The notes under the pieces were generated by a model. It made no database searches and was not told the DNA's origin. It was given only the letters and a program-made list of their open reading frames with translations. Shown piece after piece: positions 1 through 12,003 of a stretch of 47,396 nt of DNA (the first letter of the stretch is position 1; every line of letters begins with the position of its first letter). The translations under genes and the position numbers were made by a program. The stretch covers positions 1-47,396 of the forward strand of contig NZ_JRJU01000030.1 of NCBI RefSeq assembly GCF_000787375.1, written 5' to 3'. The DNA comes from Halalkalibacter okhensis (GTDB lineage: Bacteria; Bacillota; Bacilli; Bacillales; Bacillaceae_D).

Positions 1-606
1 GTCGTTTGCTTTGTTATGTATCCAATTATCTTTTATATAAATAAACAGTTTCGTAAACCAAAAGACAATAACAGAGGTCATAAAGTTATTGATGAAGATG
101 TAAAAATTCATATAAGCAGGGTGAAGTTGAAGGACATTTAATTTTTCATTCATTTGGAATATATTTAACTGCTTGTGGATCTCAACCCAACCTAGACCAA
201 CGACCGCACTGACAACGAGTGACCAGATGTAAAAGTTCTTCTTATGCAATATGCAATACTGATAAAGCAACATATAAATGACAGGAAGGATGGCTGCATT
301 TACCGAGAATGCAAAAGGAAATTGAGAAAAGATCATATAGGGATGATCAACGTATCCATACCGAACCAGATAAGAATCTCCATACGTAAACAAGACATGG
401 ACAGAATATCCATAGAAAAGTACTTCAAAAAATTTTTCTTTATCAATAAATTTAAATAAAATGACTAAAGGAAAGATAAGCCAAAATAAGTGGTACCAAA
501 ATTGCCAAGTCGAAGCATCAGAATATAGCGCCCAATACTCATCGGTCATGTAATTTACATTTGTTTGTACTCTATTGATTTTTTCAATAAATTCTTGTTG
601 TGTCAT
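1..606 (-). CDS. Membrane protein, 3' end outside window (possible CBO0543 family)
   Basis: An open frame runs from an ATG at 606 leftward off the edge of the window, at least 202 residues without a stop. The start is supported by GAAAGGAG six bases upstream. The translation begins MTQQEFIEKINRVQTNV and contains a DEYWALYSDASTWQFWYHLF stretch, followed by about five hydrophobic segments rich in F, I, Y and W, so it is a multi-pass membrane protein. The aromatic-rich make-up recalls the uncharacterised CBO0543 membrane family, but that is a memory-based suggestion. No catalytic motif is visible and no function is assigned. It is separated from pyrG by a strong terminator and so has its own transcript. 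The C-terminus is missing only because the window ends. Confidence 0.8.
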   Translation of the reverse strand, partial: MTQQEFIEKINRVQTNVNYMTDEYWALYSDASTWQFWYHLFWLIFPLVILFKFIDKEKFFEVLFYGYSVHVLFTYGDSYLVRYGYVDHPYMIFSQFPFAFSVNAAILPVIYMLLYQYCILHKKNFYIWSLVVSAVVGLGWVEIHKQLNIFQMNEKLNVLQLHPAYMNFYIFINNFMTSVIVFWFTKLFIYIKDNWIHNKAND

Positions 607-675
607 ACATGTCTCCTTTCACCCATATGTTTGGTCATGTATGACGTAATTATTCCACAGCTCTTGAACCAAAAG

Positions 676-726
676 AAAAAGGGTCTGGCTCCTACCCACA
701 GCGGGTAGGAGCCAGACCCCTTTTTA
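676..726. terminator. Strong bidirectional terminator after pyrG
   Basis: A perfect 17-bp inverted repeat (681-697 with 703-719, arm GGGTCTGGCTCCTACCC) encloses a 5-base loop. It has A-rich sequence on the left and a T-run on the right, so it can terminate on either strand. It ends the pyrG transcript, whose stop codon lies at 743. Confidence 0.92.
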
Positions 727-742
727 CTACATGAAAGCCATA

Positions 743-2464
<1,722 letters not shown>

Positions 2465-2500
2465 TCATTATCTTCCCTTTAGGGTATGCTATATAAAAAG

Positions 2501-2553
2501 AAAAAAACAAAAGTGACAGCTCTCCCTAGAAAGGGGGCGCACTTTTGTTTTTG
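2501..2553 (-). terminator. Terminator after rpoE
   Basis: Arms AAAAACAAAAGTG and CACTTTTGTTTTT (2502-2514 and 2540-2552) pair around a 25-base loop. On the minus strand the 3' arm runs into a T-tract. It lies between rpoE and pyrG. Confidence 0.8.
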
Positions 2554-2644
2554 TTTTATAAAATGATTCCATTGATTTCTTAAGCCCTAAATGATTCTAC
2601 CTATATTGCTTACAGAAGTCAAGTAGATTTCACCTGTTTTAAAA

Positions 2645-3163
2645 TTAACGAATGTCCTCATCTTCATCTTCTACATCTTCATCATCGTCTGTATCATCAA
2701 GATCCAAATCTTCGTCTGTATCCTCAAAGTCCGTATCTTCATCCTCATCTAGATCGTCTTCTTCGGCAATTTCATCAAGTTCATCTTCAAGATCTTCATA
2801 TTCATCTTCGTAATCTTCAAACCCATCATCAAGTGTATCGGCATCATCCAATGATGCCTTCGCTTTTTTGCGTGGCTTCACTGGTGTTGTGATTTCTTCT
2901 TCGGCTTGCTCTAATGGATACCAGCTTTTTAAACCCCAACGGTTGTCTCCTAAAGAGTGAAAGCGTCCATCGATGTTCATATCTGTGTATAGGTTTGAAA
3001 TACGTAGTTCCACTTCTTCCTTTGACATTCCCTTAACCTCTGCCACTTTTTGTACGAGGTCATAATAATCATAAGGTGTGCGCTCATCTTTCATAATTTC
3101 AAACGCAACCTCCACCATCGACATCTCTTGTAATTCTTCTTTATCCAATTGTTGTAGCTTCAT
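2645..3163 (-). CDS. rpoE: DNA-directed RNA polymerase subunit delta
   Basis: The delta subunit binds RNA polymerase in Firmicutes, promotes core recycling and displaces nucleic acid from the enzyme. The first ~90 residues form the HARE-HTH fold (DKEELQEMSMVEVAFEIM through NIDGRFHSLGDNRWGLKSWYP). After a short lysine patch (KPRKKAKA) the last ~75 residues are almost entirely D and E, the diagnostic disordered acidic tail. Starting at the ATG at 3163 gives 172 residues, matching the family (B. subtilis 173). AAGGA lies 11 bases upstream, rather far, so the adjacent in-frame TTG at 3166 might be used. Longer in-frame starts to 3250 add a non-homologous extension. Confidence 0.95.
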   Translation of the reverse strand: MKLQQLDKEELQEMSMVEVAFEIMKDERTPYDYYDLVQKVAEVKGMSKEEVELRISNLYTDMNIDGRFHSLGDNRWGLKSWYPLEQAEEEITTPVKPRKKAKASLDDADTLDDGFEDYEDEYEDLEDELDEIAEEDDLDEDEDTDFEDTDEDLDLDDTDDDEDVEDEDEDIR

Positions 3164-3295
3164 CAAAAGGCACGTCCTTTCAGTCAATCTTCTTCTATCT
3201 ATTAATCCAACCGTTGTTGGCATTTCAAGCATACTTTTCATTATAAACATATTTCCGGTGTTTATGCTAGTTCATGGAAGAAGAAAGTCTTTTTC

Positions 3296-4311
3296 CTAAG
3301 CAATTAGCTTCGTAATATATAAATTCGTTTTGCCTAATTCAATTAATTTATGATCGAGAAGAACGAGTGGGTTGATGGGATCGTGTGGAAAAATAAAGAC
3401 AATCTCTGCAACCTCCCCATTATTTAACTCGGCATAATGCCCAATAGAAAGCTCCATAAATCTTTGGATAAATGTTAAGGCATAGGTTGGCTCTAGCTTC
3501 CCAAAAGACTCATCTTTGATATGTTTCAGAACCCCGTAAAGAGAGTGCCCTTTCCGGTAAACTCGGTCTGATGTCATCGCATGAAACACATCGGCTATTG
3601 CGATGACTTTGGAAAAAGGATGAATTTCATCTGCGTTTTTATGGTGAGGGTAACCCGAACCATCCTCCCTCTCATGGTGTTCTAATGCCATTAAACAAAT
3701 ATCTTCCGTGTAAATGGAGTCTTTTTTTAATAGCTTGTACCCATAAGTTGGATGCATTTGAATTGCTTCATATTCTTCATGTGTTAACCGACCTGGTTTC
3801 GTCAAAATATAATCACTCAATTGCAATTTCCCGATATCATGCAAAAGTCCGCCAAGTGTAATTTTTCGCTGGTCGGCTTCTGAAAAGTGAAGCCAATTCG
3901 CTAACATGGAAGCAACGACAGACACGCCGATATTATGGCGATATGTATAATCATCTTTATCAAGCATGCCTTCTAACAAAGTCGATAGCCGCTCCTGTCG
4001 TGCTAATACTTGAACCGTTGGGAGAACGGTTGATTCAATTTCAGTAAGAGCTTGTTTATTTTTTTAAACTTATCAAAAATCACTTTGATTTCATTGGATG
4101 CCCCTTCGATTAAGTCCAAGTGGTCAGGTCGATTCGACTTGCCACAAACGGCATTCAAATACTCGATTCTTACATTCAATCTTCGCAGCAGAGATTCCGA
4201 TAACACCGTTCCCTTTTTTAGCAGAAGTGTCCCTTCGTCATTGACTAAATCATGCAAAAGCTCTAAACCGATATATTTTTGATAAAGTTCCTTTGCAATC
4301 ATTCTTGACAC
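3296..4311 (-). pseudogene. HD-GYP domain phosphodiesterase, split by a frameshift
   Basis: Two minus-strand frames together encode one HD-GYP protein of about 338 residues. The first (4311 to 4003) has a typical N-terminal segment starting MSRMIAKELYQKYIG. The second holds the catalytic domain, with LLHDIGK, HHEREDGSGYP and ADVFHAMTSDRVYR; the usual second Asp of the last motif is His here. HD-GYP proteins generally hydrolyse cyclic di-GMP. The frames are joined at a run of seven T on the plus strand (4059-4065); one extra T would give a continuous frame reading ...KQALTEIESTVLPTVQVLAR... into the HD domain. The possibilities are a real inactivating frameshift, a phase-variable tract, transcriptional slippage, or a sequencing error. 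The downstream frame is otherwise intact, which argues for recent loss or an artefact. Confidence 0.85.
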
Positions 4312-4381
4312 CCTCCTACCTGCTATTCATTCATTATACAATATTCTCTTTATTTTGACATCTTTGACATAGCAATACCAA

Positions 4382-4423
4382 AAGGATTATCCAAAAAGAG
4401 TTTTGCTCTTTTGGATAATCCTT
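4382..4423 (-). terminator. Hairpin after icmF
   Basis: Long inverted repeat (AAGGATTATCCAAAA ... TTTGGATAATCCTT with inner AGAG/CTCT) just downstream of the icmF stop. It has only a short T-run after the 3' arm, so termination may be partial. Confidence 0.65.
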
Positions 4424-4437
4424 GAAGTTACCTTCTT

Positions 4438-7400
4438 TTACATATTTCGACGATACTGACCGCCTACTTCATAAAGCGCTGCCGTAATTTGCCCTAAACT
4501 TGCTACTTTAACAGTTTCCATTAACTCAGCAAAAACATTGCCGCCTTGCATAGCTGTTTGCTGAAGTTGTTTTAATGCGGCAGTAGCAACCTTTTCGTGC
4601 TTTTTTTGAAATTGACGCAAGTGATCAATTTGTTGCTTTTTCTCTTCTTTTGTTGCACGTGCCAACTCTAGTTCAAAGTCGTTCTCACCTTCATCCTGTT
4701 TCGGATTCAAGTACGTGTTAACACCGATAATTGGCAGCTCCCCTGTATGCTTCTTCATTTCATAATACATCGATTCCTCTTGAATTTTGCTGCGCTGATA
4801 TTGGGTTTCCATTGCACCAAGTACACCGCCACGATCGTTAATTTGCTCCAACTCACGCAGCACGGCCTCTTCAACTAGATTCGTTAACTCCTCAATAATA
4901 AACGACCCTTGTAATGAATTCTCGTTTTTTGCTAAGCCAAGTTCTTTTGCGATAATCATTTGAATCGCCATCGCCCGTCTTACGGAGCTCTCCGTTGGTG
5001 TTGTGATCGCTTCATCATAAGCATTTGTATGGAGCGAGTTGCAATTATCGTATATCGCCATAAGCGCTTGAAGTGTTGTCCTGATATCATTAAAATCGAT
5101 TTCTTGCGCGTGCAAGGAGCGTCCAGACGTTTGAATATGATATTTTAATTTTTGACTGCGTTCATTTGCCTTGTATTTATCCTTCATCACCGTTGACCAA
5201 ATTCTTCTTGCGACCCGACCAATAACTGTATATTCGGGGTCAAGGCCATTGCTGAAAAAGAAGGATAGGTTCGGAGCAAATTTGTTAATATCCATGCCGC
5301 GACTTAAATAATATTCGACATACGTAAAGCCATTTGCAAGTGTAAAAGCAAGCTGTGAAATGGGGTTCGCGCCCGCCTCAGCAATATGATAGCCAGAGAT
5401 CGAGACCGAATAGTAATTCCGAACGTCATAATCAATAAAATATTGCTGAATGTCCCCCATCATTCTAAGAGCAAATTCCGTTGAAAAAATACACGTGTTT
5501 TGTCCTTGATCTTCTTTTAAAATGTCAGCTTGAACGGTACCGCGGACCACGTTTAACGTTTGCTTCTTAATCGATTCATACTCTATGCTAGTCGGCTTTC
5601 TCCCATGCTCCTTTTCAAAACGAACACATTGCTGGTCTATGGCCGTATTCATAAACATCGCAAGCAAAATCGGAGCAGGGCCATTTATCGTCATAGATAC
5701 CGATGTAAGAGGGGCACATAAATCAAAGCCCGCATATAATTTTTTCATGTCGTCTAACGTACAAACACTAACCCCACTTTCACCAACTTTCCCATAAATA
5801 TCGGGGCGATAATCAGGATCTTCTCCGTACAATGTCACCGAATCAAACGCTGTACTTAAACGCTTGGCTTCATCGTCTTTTGATAAATAATGAAAGCGCC
5901 GATTCGTTCGCTCCGGCGTCCCTTCCCCAGCAAACTGCCGCTTTGGGTCCTCTCCTTTTCGCTTGAACGGAAACACTCCCGCAGTAAAAGGAAATTGCCC
6001 AGGAACATTCTCCTCCATTGACCACTTTAGAATGTCTCCCCAATCTGAATACTTCGGCAAGGCAACCTTTGGGATTTTCAGGCCGGACAGGCTTTCCGTT
6101 TTCAGGTCTGTTGTTATTTCCTTATCACGGATTTTCGTCACAAACGTATCCTGGTTATACGCATGTTTTAAAGCTTCCCAGTGATCAAGAATGTGCTTTG
6201 AAGCTGGGAGGAGCTGCTGTTTGTACTGGCGTTGGATCGTTTTGAGCTGTTCGGTTGCCTCCTCCGTTTCTGTTGCTTGATCTTTTAGGATGTTAAGGGC
6301 ACCTGTTACCTGAAACAATTTCCTTGCAACTTTTGCTTGTTCTTCGGTTGTTTTTTTGTACTGGCGTATCGTTTGGACGATATCCCGCAAGTAGTGCGTT
6401 TGTTCAGGTGGAATGATCACATTTTGTTTGATCACTTCTGCACTGGTTTCAATCGTCGTCTTCCAGTTGGTTTGACTTTTTTTAGTAATGAGTTCCATTA
6501 GAGCAGCGAAAAGTGTATTCGTTCCGAGGTCATTGAACTGACTGGCAATTGTCCCGTACACAGGCATCGCTTCAAGCGGCTCATCAAAGCGGTTATGGCT
6601 GCGTTGATATTGCTTGCGTACATGCCTTAGTGCATCCTCTGACCCTTTCCGGTCAAACTTATTAATCGCAATCAAATCGGCAAAATCGATCATATCAATT
6701 TTCTCAAGCTGTGATGGCGCCCCGAATTCACTCGTCATCACATACATCGAAATGTCTGCCACTTCAGTGATTTCAGCATCGCCCTGACCAATTCCACTTG
6801 TCTCAACAATAATCAAATCATATCCGGCCGCTTTGACGACAGCGAGCGCTTCCTTCAGGCTCGCAGAAATCTCCGTCCGCGATCCGCGGGTCGCTAGTGA
6901 GCGCATAAATACACGCGGGTCGAAAATTGCATTCATTCGAATTCGGTCACCAAGCAGCGCCCCTCCCGTTTTTTGTTTTGTTGGATCGATGGAGAGGATC
7001 GCGATGGTCTTCTCTTCAAATTCAAAAAGAAATCTACGTACAAGTTCATCGGTTAAGGAGCTTTTCCCTGCTCCTCCTGTCCCTGTAATCCCGACAACCA
7101 TTGGAGAGGCAGCAAGCTGGTTGGTTGCTTGAATGGTCAATGTTCCATTCATTTCGTGTTCACATGCTGTAATAAGACGTGCTATCGTGTTTGGATGTTT
7201 TTCTTTTAGCTTTGTCACGTTATGCTCACCTTTGCCAGCTAGATTAACATCACATTCTCTTAGCATTTGTTCAATCATGCCTAAAAGGCCGTGTTTGCGG
7301 CCATCTTCTGGTGAAAAGATTCGCGCTATCCCGTACTCATGCAACTCTTTGATTTCTGGTGGGGTAATAACGCCACCGCCACCACCGTAAATACGAATAT

Positions 7401-7674
7401 GCCCCGCTCCTTTTTCTTGCAGGAGATCGTAACAGTATTTAAAAAACTCGACATGCCCTCCTTGATAAGAGGAGATCGCGATTCCTTGAACATCCTCTTG
7501 TATGGAAGCGTTTACAATTTCTTCAACAGAGCGGTTATGCCCTAGGTGAATGACCTCTGCCCCGCTCGCCTGCATGATTCTTCTCATAATGTTAATCGAT
7601 GCATCATGACCGTCAAACAAACTTGATGCGGTCACAAAGCGCACATGATTTTTCGGACGGTACGTTTCTGACAT
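4438..7674 (-). CDS. icmF: Fused isobutyryl-CoA mutase (IcmF)
   Basis: IcmF is an adenosylcobalamin enzyme that interconverts isobutyryl-CoA and n-butyryl-CoA, fused to its own GTPase chaperone. Domain order fits: a B12-binding domain (residues about 12-145, DGHDAS with the cobalt-ligand His23, and the glycine-rich [12 protein letters not shown]), a MeaB-like G domain (P-loop GTGGAGKS at 198-205, [13 protein letters not shown]), a linker, and the C-terminal mutase barrel ([36 protein letters not shown]). The ATG at 7674 gives 1078 residues with GGGGAGG seven bases upstream; a TTG two codons earlier is less likely. It directly follows a TetR gene (13-base gap) at the end of the acyl-CoA degradation block, so it probably feeds valine- or branched-chain-derived acyl-CoA into beta-oxidation. 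Plain methylmalonyl-CoA mutase is less likely because the G domain is internal. Confidence 0.95.
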   Translation of the reverse strand: MSETYRPKNHVRFVTASSLFDGHDASINIMRRIMQASGAEVIHLGHNRSVEEIVNASIQEDVQGIAISSYQGGHVEFFKYCYDLLQEKGAGHIRIYGGGGGVITPPEIKELHEYGIARIFSPEDGRKHGLLGMIEQMLRECDVNLAGKGEHNVTKLKEKHPNTIARLITACEHEMNGTLTIQATNQLAASPMVVGITGTGGAGKSSLTDELVRRFLFEFEEKTIAILSIDPTKQKTGGALLGDRIRMNAIFDPRVFMRSLATRGSRTEISASLKEALAVVKAAGYDLIIVETSGIGQGDAEITEVADISMYVMTSEFGAPSQLEKIDMIDFADLIAINKFDRKGSEDALRHVRKQYQRSHNRFDEPLEAMPVYGTIASQFNDLGTNTLFAALMELITKKSQTNWKTTIETSAEVIKQNVIIPPEQTHYLRDIVQTIRQYKKTTEEQAKVARKLFQVTGALNILKDQATETEEATEQLKTIQRQYKQQLLPASKHILDHWEALKHAYNQDTFVTKIRDKEITTDLKTESLSGLKIPKVALPKYSDWGDILKWSMEENVPGQFPFTAGVFPFKRKGEDPKRQFAGEGTPERTNRRFHYLSKDDEAKRLSTAFDSVTLYGEDPDYRPDIYGKVGESGVSVCTLDDMKKLYAGFDLCAPLTSVSMTINGPAPILLAMFMNTAIDQQCVRFEKEHGRKPTSIEYESIKKQTLNVVRGTVQADILKEDQGQNTCIFSTEFALRMMGDIQQYFIDYDVRNYYSVSISGYHIAEAGANPISQLAFTLANGFTYVEYYLSRGMDINKFAPNLSFFFSNGLDPEYTVIGRVARRIWSTVMKDKYKANERSQKLKYHIQTSGRSLHAQEIDFNDIRTTLQALMAIYDNCNSLHTNAYDEAITTPTESSVRRAMAIQMIIAKELGLAKNENSLQGSFIIEELTNLVEEAVLRELEQINDRGGVLGAMETQYQRSKIQEESMYYEMKKHTGELPIIGVNTYLNPKQDEGENDFELELARATKEEKKQQIDHLRQFQKKHEKVATAALKQLQQTAMQGGNVFAELMETVKVASLGQITAALYEVGGQYRRNM

Positions 7675-7687
7675 GAACAATCCTCCC

Positions 7688-8323
7688 CTACATCAAACGG
7701 TGATTGACTCCTTGAAGCAGCTGCTCGATTTGCAAGTTTGTATAGTCTTCTAAACTAAAATGCTTCTGAATTTGCCATCTTCTAAATGTCCACATATGAC
7801 CTTGCACTAAAATATTATGGGCAACTAACTTCACTTGCGCGTCATGCACGTGGATAACACCTTCTTTTGCACATTCACGAATGACTTGCTCGATCATCTC
7901 TGTCATTTCTACTTCTTTTTGAAGCACATAAGATAGCGCCTCTTTCGGAAGTGACTTGGCCTCTTGATACATGACTAGCACTTCATCCTGCATATCATGA
8001 ATCACCTGAAAATAAGCAGCCACTGCCTTCTTTAACCGATCAATCCCCTTGTTATCTGTATCTAGATGATACGCTAAACGATCTCTAACCTCTTCATAGA
8101 TTGCATCACAAACAAGGTAAAGAATATCTTCCTTTGATCTAATATATTCATAGAGTGTACCAATACTAAAGCCTGACTCTTTTGCAATTTCTCTCGTCGT
8201 TGTGCGGTGGAACCCCTTTTCAATAAATAAGCGGACAGCACCTTTGACCATTTGTTCACGACGTTTTTTAATTAATTCTGGATCTTTGACTAACGATGGA
8301 ACTGATTTCTTCAAATTTGCCAA
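7688..8323 (-). CDS. TetR/AcrR family regulator next to icmF
   Basis: The 211-residue protein has a TetR-type N-terminal helix-turn-helix ([20 protein letters not shown] ... [14 protein letters not shown], about residues 30-75) and an all-helical ligand domain of typical length. It probably responds to an acyl-CoA and controls icmF and perhaps the upstream dehydrogenases; the ligand is inferred from context only. The start is uncertain: the longest frame begins at a TTG (8323) with GAGAGTAGG immediately upstream, and a second TTG three codons later has better spacing. It is 13 bases upstream of icmF and almost certainly co-transcribed. It is not obviously the FadR of B. subtilis, which has a different N-terminal sequence, so which protein binds the FadR-like operators elsewhere in this window is open. 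Confidence 0.88.
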   Translation of the reverse strand: MANLKKSVPSLVKDPELIKKRREQMVKGAVRLFIEKGFHRTTTREIAKESGFSIGTLYEYIRSKEDILYLVCDAIYEEVRDRLAYHLDTDNKGIDRLKKAVAAYFQVIHDMQDEVLVMYQEAKSLPKEALSYVLQKEVEMTEMIEQVIRECAKEGVIHVHDAQVKLVAHNILVQGHMWTFRRWQIQKHFSLEDYTNLQIEQLLQGVNHRLM

Positions 8324-8476
8324 CCTACTCTCACTTTTATCTCATTCCTTTTAGCATACTAGACTTTGGGACAATCTACCACAGTGAGTTTAGAATATTT
8401 TGTTAAATTTGACGTGGATGGATAGGCTGCAAATTTTTTGTCGTGCAATAGCGCTTTTCACTGGTTCGAGAGGCAT

Positions 8477-8630
8477 GTTTATCCGCGAAAATTTAAATTT
8501 ATCAGCGAAAATGAATTTTTATCGGCGAACGTTGAAATTTAACGGCGAAAATCCACTTTTATCGGCGAAACGGCCGTAAAGTAGCAAAATTCCCATTTTA
8601 TCGGCAAAAATACTCGTCTTTTTAGCAAAC
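8477..8630. repeat. Degenerate tandem array with 20-bp period
   Basis: The 307-base gap between acdA and the TetR gene contains a motif close to TTTATCGGCGAAAAT that recurs every 20 bases. Copies of the ATCGGCGAAA core lie at 8481, 8501, 8521, 8541 and 8561, with weaker copies near 8581, 8600 and 8622. The first five are in perfect 20-bp register. No gene is seen here. The array is too regular for chance and lacks the long fixed repeats and unique spacers of a CRISPR. Confidence 0.8.
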
Positions 8631-9773
8631 TTATTCAGCTAACAACATCTTCCCTATGACCAATCTTTGTATCTCATTGGTCCCTTCATAAATTTGCGTA
8701 ATTTTCGCATCACGCATATAGCGTTCAACAGGATATTCTTTCGTGTATCCATACCCTCCAAATACTTGGACAGCTTCAACGGTCACCTCCATCGCCGTAT
8801 CGCCAGCAAGCAGCTTCGACATAGCCGATTCCTTCCCGTACGAGAGCCCTTCGCTTTCCTTCCATGCAGCTTGATAAGTGAGCAATCGACTTGCTTCAAT
8901 TTTTGTCGCCATATCAGCTAACTTAAAGGAAATTCCTTGTTGGGTGCCAATCGCTCTTCCAAACTGCTTTCGTCCCTTTGCATACTCAATTGATGCATCT
9001 AGAGCCCCTTGCGCGATTCCAACTGCTTGTGCAGCGATTCCATTACGACCGCCATCTAGCGTCATCATCGCAACCTTAAAGCCCTCTCCTTCCTTTCCAA
9101 GTCGGTTTTGAGCAGGGACCCGGCAATTTTCAAAAATGGTTTCTGTTGTTGGTGAGGAGCGAATCCCTAGCTTATGCTCCTTTTTACCGACTGAAAAGCC
9201 CGGTGTATCGGCATCTACGATGAAAGCCGTGACACCTTGATGCCTAAGACTTGGATCCGTCACAGCAAAGACGACATAAATATCAGCTACTCCACCATTT
9301 GTAATAAAAATTTTCGAGCCGTTTAACACATAGTGTTCCCCATCTAGTACAGCCGTCGTCTTCATTGCCGCAGCATCTGAACCCGAGCCTGCTTCAGTCA
9401 AAGCATAAGCCCCGATTTTGGTTCCCTCTGCTAACACACGCAAATACGTTTGCTTTTGCTCCTCGGTCCCAAACTTAAAAATCGGCCAACCAGCAAGTGA
9501 GGTATGAGCAGACAGTGTTACCCCTGTTGATGCACACACTCGCGAAAGCTCCTCAACGGCAATAACATAACTCATATAATCTGAGCCAATTCCTCCATAC
9601 TCCTCTGGCCAAGGTATTCCGGTCAGGCCAAGCTCTGCCATCTTATCAAAAATCTCGCGGTCAAAGCGTTCCTCTTCATCACGCTTGGCTGCTGTCGGTG
9701 CGACTTCTTTATTGGCAAAATCACGAACCATTTTCCGAATCATTTCCTGTTCTTCTGTTAAGAAAAAATTCAT
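8631..9773 (-). CDS. acdA: Acyl-CoA dehydrogenase (AcdA type)
   Basis: This FAD enzyme oxidises acyl-CoA to trans-2-enoyl-CoA in beta-oxidation and passes electrons to electron-transfer flavoprotein. The 380 residues cover the N-terminal helical, middle beta and C-terminal helical domains. Visible motifs are [11 protein letters not shown] and [10 protein letters not shown] (flavin and substrate site) and [11 protein letters not shown], whose Glu (about residue 363) is the catalytic base. The N-terminus [20 protein letters not shown] closely resembles B. subtilis AcdA, which is also a neighbour of fadF. It lies 12 bases after mmgC and ends the cistron series before the 20-bp repeat array. Chain-length preference cannot be read from sequence. 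Confidence 0.95.
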   Translation of the reverse strand: MNFFLTEEQEMIRKMVRDFANKEVAPTAAKRDEEERFDREIFDKMAELGLTGIPWPEEYGGIGSDYMSYVIAVEELSRVCASTGVTLSAHTSLAGWPIFKFGTEEQKQTYLRVLAEGTKIGAYALTEAGSGSDAAAMKTTAVLDGEHYVLNGSKIFITNGGVADIYVVFAVTDPSLRHQGVTAFIVDADTPGFSVGKKEHKLGIRSSPTTETIFENCRVPAQNRLGKEGEGFKVAMMTLDGGRNGIAAQAVGIAQGALDASIEYAKGRKQFGRAIGTQQGISFKLADMATKIEASRLLTYQAAWKESEGLSYGKESAMSKLLAGDTAMEVTVEAVQVFGGYGYTKEYPVERYMRDAKITQIYEGTNEIQRLVIGKMLLAE

Positions 9774-9785
9774 AAGCCTTTCCCC

Positions 9786-10925
9786 CTAGTTTAGTAACTG
9801 TTTGCTTATAACAAGCCGCTGAATTTCACTTGTCCCTTCATAGATCTCACACACTTTCGCATCGCGAAAATAACGCTCAACCGGATACTCCTTCGTATAA
9901 CCATAGCCTCCAAAAATTTGCACGGCTTCAATGGCAGCTTCCATCGCTGTTTTGGAAGCAAACAATTTAGCCATTGATGCTTCATGGCCACAGCGCATGC
10001 CGTTATCTTTTAAATGGGCTGCTCGGTACGTAAGAAGTTTTGCCGCTTCTATTTTGGTGGCCATATCAGCCAACTTAAAAGCAACAGCTTGTTGAGTGCC
10101 AATGGCTTTGCCAAATTGCTTCCGATTTTTCGCATAGCTTGTCGCTGCTTCAAAGGCAGCTTCTGCAATCCCTAGGCTTTGTGCTGCAATTCCAATTCGA
10201 CCAAAATCCAGATTTGCCATTGCAATTTTAAAGCCGTCGCCTTCTTTTCCTAGCAAATTTCCAACTGGAACGCGGGCATTTTCTAAAATAAGTTCCGTTG
10301 TATTCGATCCGTGTAGACCCATCTTCTTTTCCTTTTTGCCAACTTGAAACCCTGGTGTGTTTTTTTCAACGATAAATGCTGAGATTCCGTTCTTCCCTGT
10401 ACCTGGGGCTGTCGTAGCAAAAACGATGTACGTATCTGCTTCGCCACCGTTTGTAATAAATACTTTTGAACCGTTTAACTCGTAATGATCGCCCTTTTTT
10501 ACAGCCGTTGTTTTTAACGCAGCTGCATCCGACCCCGCGCTTGGCTCAGTAAGACCAAACGCTCCTAAATACGTTCCTGTCGCTAATTTCGTCACATATT
10601 TATTCTTTTGCTCTTCTGTTCCAAAATACAAAATCGGATTTGTCCCTACCGATGTGTGTACCGATAAAATCACACCGACGGTTGCACTTACCTTCGATAG
10701 CTCATGAATTGCAATGATATAGGATGTAAAATCCATCGCAGAGCCGCCATATTTTTCAGGGATCGGGATCCCCATTAAGCCTAGCTCGCTCATCTTTTTG
10801 ATGATGCCCTTTGGAAACGTCTCGTGTGTTTCCATTTCATCAATAAAAGGAGTGATCTGCTCTTCTGCAAATTCACGAACCATTTTTCTCATCATCTTTT
10901 GCTCGTTTGTGAAGCGTAAATTCAT
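9786..10925 (-). CDS. mmgC: Acyl-CoA dehydrogenase (MmgC type)
   Basis: The second acyl-CoA dehydrogenase of the block has 379 residues and the same three-domain layout, with GLTEPSAGSDA, VFITNGGEADTY and YEGTSEIQRL (catalytic Glu about 363). The stretch SVHTSVGTNPILYFG is characteristic of B. subtilis MmgC, a short-chain acyl-CoA dehydrogenase of the mother-cell metabolic operon, and the partners here (mmgA and mmgB types) match that operon. It clearly diverges from its downstream neighbour acdA, so the pair is not a recent duplication. It starts 24 bases after the mmgB stop with a ribosome site (AAGGAGG) close to the ATG, so it is co-transcribed. Confidence 0.94.
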   Translation of the reverse strand: MNLRFTNEQKMMRKMVREFAEEQITPFIDEMETHETFPKGIIKKMSELGLMGIPIPEKYGGSAMDFTSYIIAIHELSKVSATVGVILSVHTSVGTNPILYFGTEEQKNKYVTKLATGTYLGAFGLTEPSAGSDAAALKTTAVKKGDHYELNGSKVFITNGGEADTYIVFATTAPGTGKNGISAFIVEKNTPGFQVGKKEKKMGLHGSNTTELILENARVPVGNLLGKEGDGFKIAMANLDFGRIGIAAQSLGIAEAAFEAATSYAKNRKQFGKAIGTQQAVAFKLADMATKIEAAKLLTYRAAHLKDNGMRCGHEASMAKLFASKTAMEAAIEAVQIFGGYGYTKEYPVERYFRDAKVCEIYEGTSEIQRLVISKQLLN

Positions 10926-10949
10926 GACTACACCTCCTTAGATGTAATA

Positions 10950-11801
10950 CTAGCTGTATTTGTAAAAACCTCGACCGGACTTTTTCCCAAGCCAGCCTGC
11001 CTTTACATACTTTCTAAGAAGCGGACACGGGCGATATTTATCATCGCCAAAGCCTTCGTGGAGGGTCTCCATAATATAAAGACACGTATCAAGACCAATA
11101 AAATCGGCAAGGGTCAAGGGGCCCATCGGATGATTCATTCCAAGCTTCATGACTTCATCAATCGCCTCTGGCTCTGCCACGCCTTCGTAAACCGTAAAGA
11201 TGGCCTCGTTAATCATCGGCATTAAAATTCGATTAGAGACAAAGCCCGGAAAGTCATTGACCTCAACAGGTGTTTTGTTCAGTCTGAGTGCCAATTCTTC
11301 AATCGCTTCATACACCTCATCAGCTGTAGCCAATCCGCGGATAATTTCGACTAGCTTCATGACAGGAACTGGATTCATAAAATGCATGCCGATCACTTTC
11401 TCAGGTCTATTCGTTGCCGCAGCGATTTCTGTAATAGGCAAAGATGACGTGTTTGTTGCTAAAATCGTCTCTTTGGGCGTTATTTGGTCAAGTTCAGCAA
11501 AGATCGATGATTTCACTTCGATGTTTTCGACCGCTGCTTCAATCACCAATTCAGCTTCACTGGCGTTTGCTAAGTCGGTTGATCCCTCGATCCGCTCCAA
11601 AATCTCTGTTTTTTCTGCTTTGGTTAATCTGCCTTTTTCTACTTGGCGAGCTAAATGGTTCGAAATGGATGTTATGCCTCGTTGAACATACTCATCTTTT
11701 ATGTCGTGAAGAATCACGTCAACTCCAGCCATCGCATGGACTTGGGCAATGCCCGAACCCATTTGACCTGCTCCGATGACCATAACTTTTTGAATGTTCA
11801 T
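10950..11801 (-). CDS. mmgB: 3-hydroxybutyryl-CoA dehydrogenase
   Basis: This NAD-dependent enzyme oxidises 3-hydroxyacyl-CoA to 3-ketoacyl-CoA, the third beta-oxidation step. The 283-residue form begins [20 protein letters not shown], a Rossmann motif at the very N-terminus, and carries [14 protein letters not shown] with the catalytic His (about 140) and [15 protein letters not shown] in the C-terminal domain. The ATG at 11801 has AAGGAG seven bases upstream; a longer in-frame start at 11837 would lie in the preceding repeat and place the Rossmann motif atypically. The 195-base gap to mmgA is filled by a structured repeat, which is unusual inside what should be one operon. Confidence 0.95.
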   Translation of the reverse strand: MNIQKVMVIGAGQMGSGIAQVHAMAGVDVILHDIKDEYVQRGITSISNHLARQVEKGRLTKAEKTEILERIEGSTDLANASEAELVIEAAVENIEVKSSIFAELDQITPKETILATNTSSLPITEIAAATNRPEKVIGMHFMNPVPVMKLVEIIRGLATADEVYEAIEELALRLNKTPVEVNDFPGFVSNRILMPMINEAIFTVYEGVAEPEAIDEVMKLGMNHPMGPLTLADFIGLDTCLYIMETLHEGFGDDKYRPCPLLRKYVKAGWLGKKSGRGFYKYS

Positions 11802-11823
11802 AGCTACTCTCCTTTTTTGTGAA

Positions 11824-12003
11824 TTAGGTTTAACCAAAAGGGAAGAGCGCCCTTTTCCCTTAATAATGCGTACATAGTTTGCGATCGCTACACTCGCCGT
11901 GCGCCTTTTGAGAAGTTCGCGCAGGAAGGCTTAAAAGATTACGGCGGCTTCACTGATCGCTTCGGTTTAACCAAAAGGGAAGAGCGCCCTTTTGGTTAAA
12001 CCT
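11824..12003 (-). repeat. Structured repeat (family A) between mmgA and mmgB
   Basis: On the minus strand a perfect 16-bp hairpin (arm GGTTTAACCAAAAGGG, loop CGCTCTT) overlaps the mmgA stop. A roughly 100-base core follows, then a second copy of about 30 bases covering the loop side and 3' half of the same hairpin. The core contains paired segments GCGATC/GATCGC, CGCCGT/ACGGCG and GCCTT/AAGGC in nested order around a conserved CTTTTAA strand. The same layout occurs in the copies at 16.9, 18.2 and 35.7-36.0 kb. The hairpin has no T-tract after it, so it may stabilise mRNA or attenuate rather than fully terminate. Confidence 0.82.

Noticed and set aside
8477-8630. Possible CRISPR array
   Set aside because: Period is 20 bases with degenerate units; no unique spacers and no cas genes nearby.
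8631-10925. acdA and mmgC as a recent tandem duplication
   Set aside because: The two proteins differ throughout and each resembles a different B. subtilis paralogue.
11200-11685. 161-residue plus-strand frame
   Set aside because: Antisense to mmgB, which has all catalytic motifs; no ribosome site.
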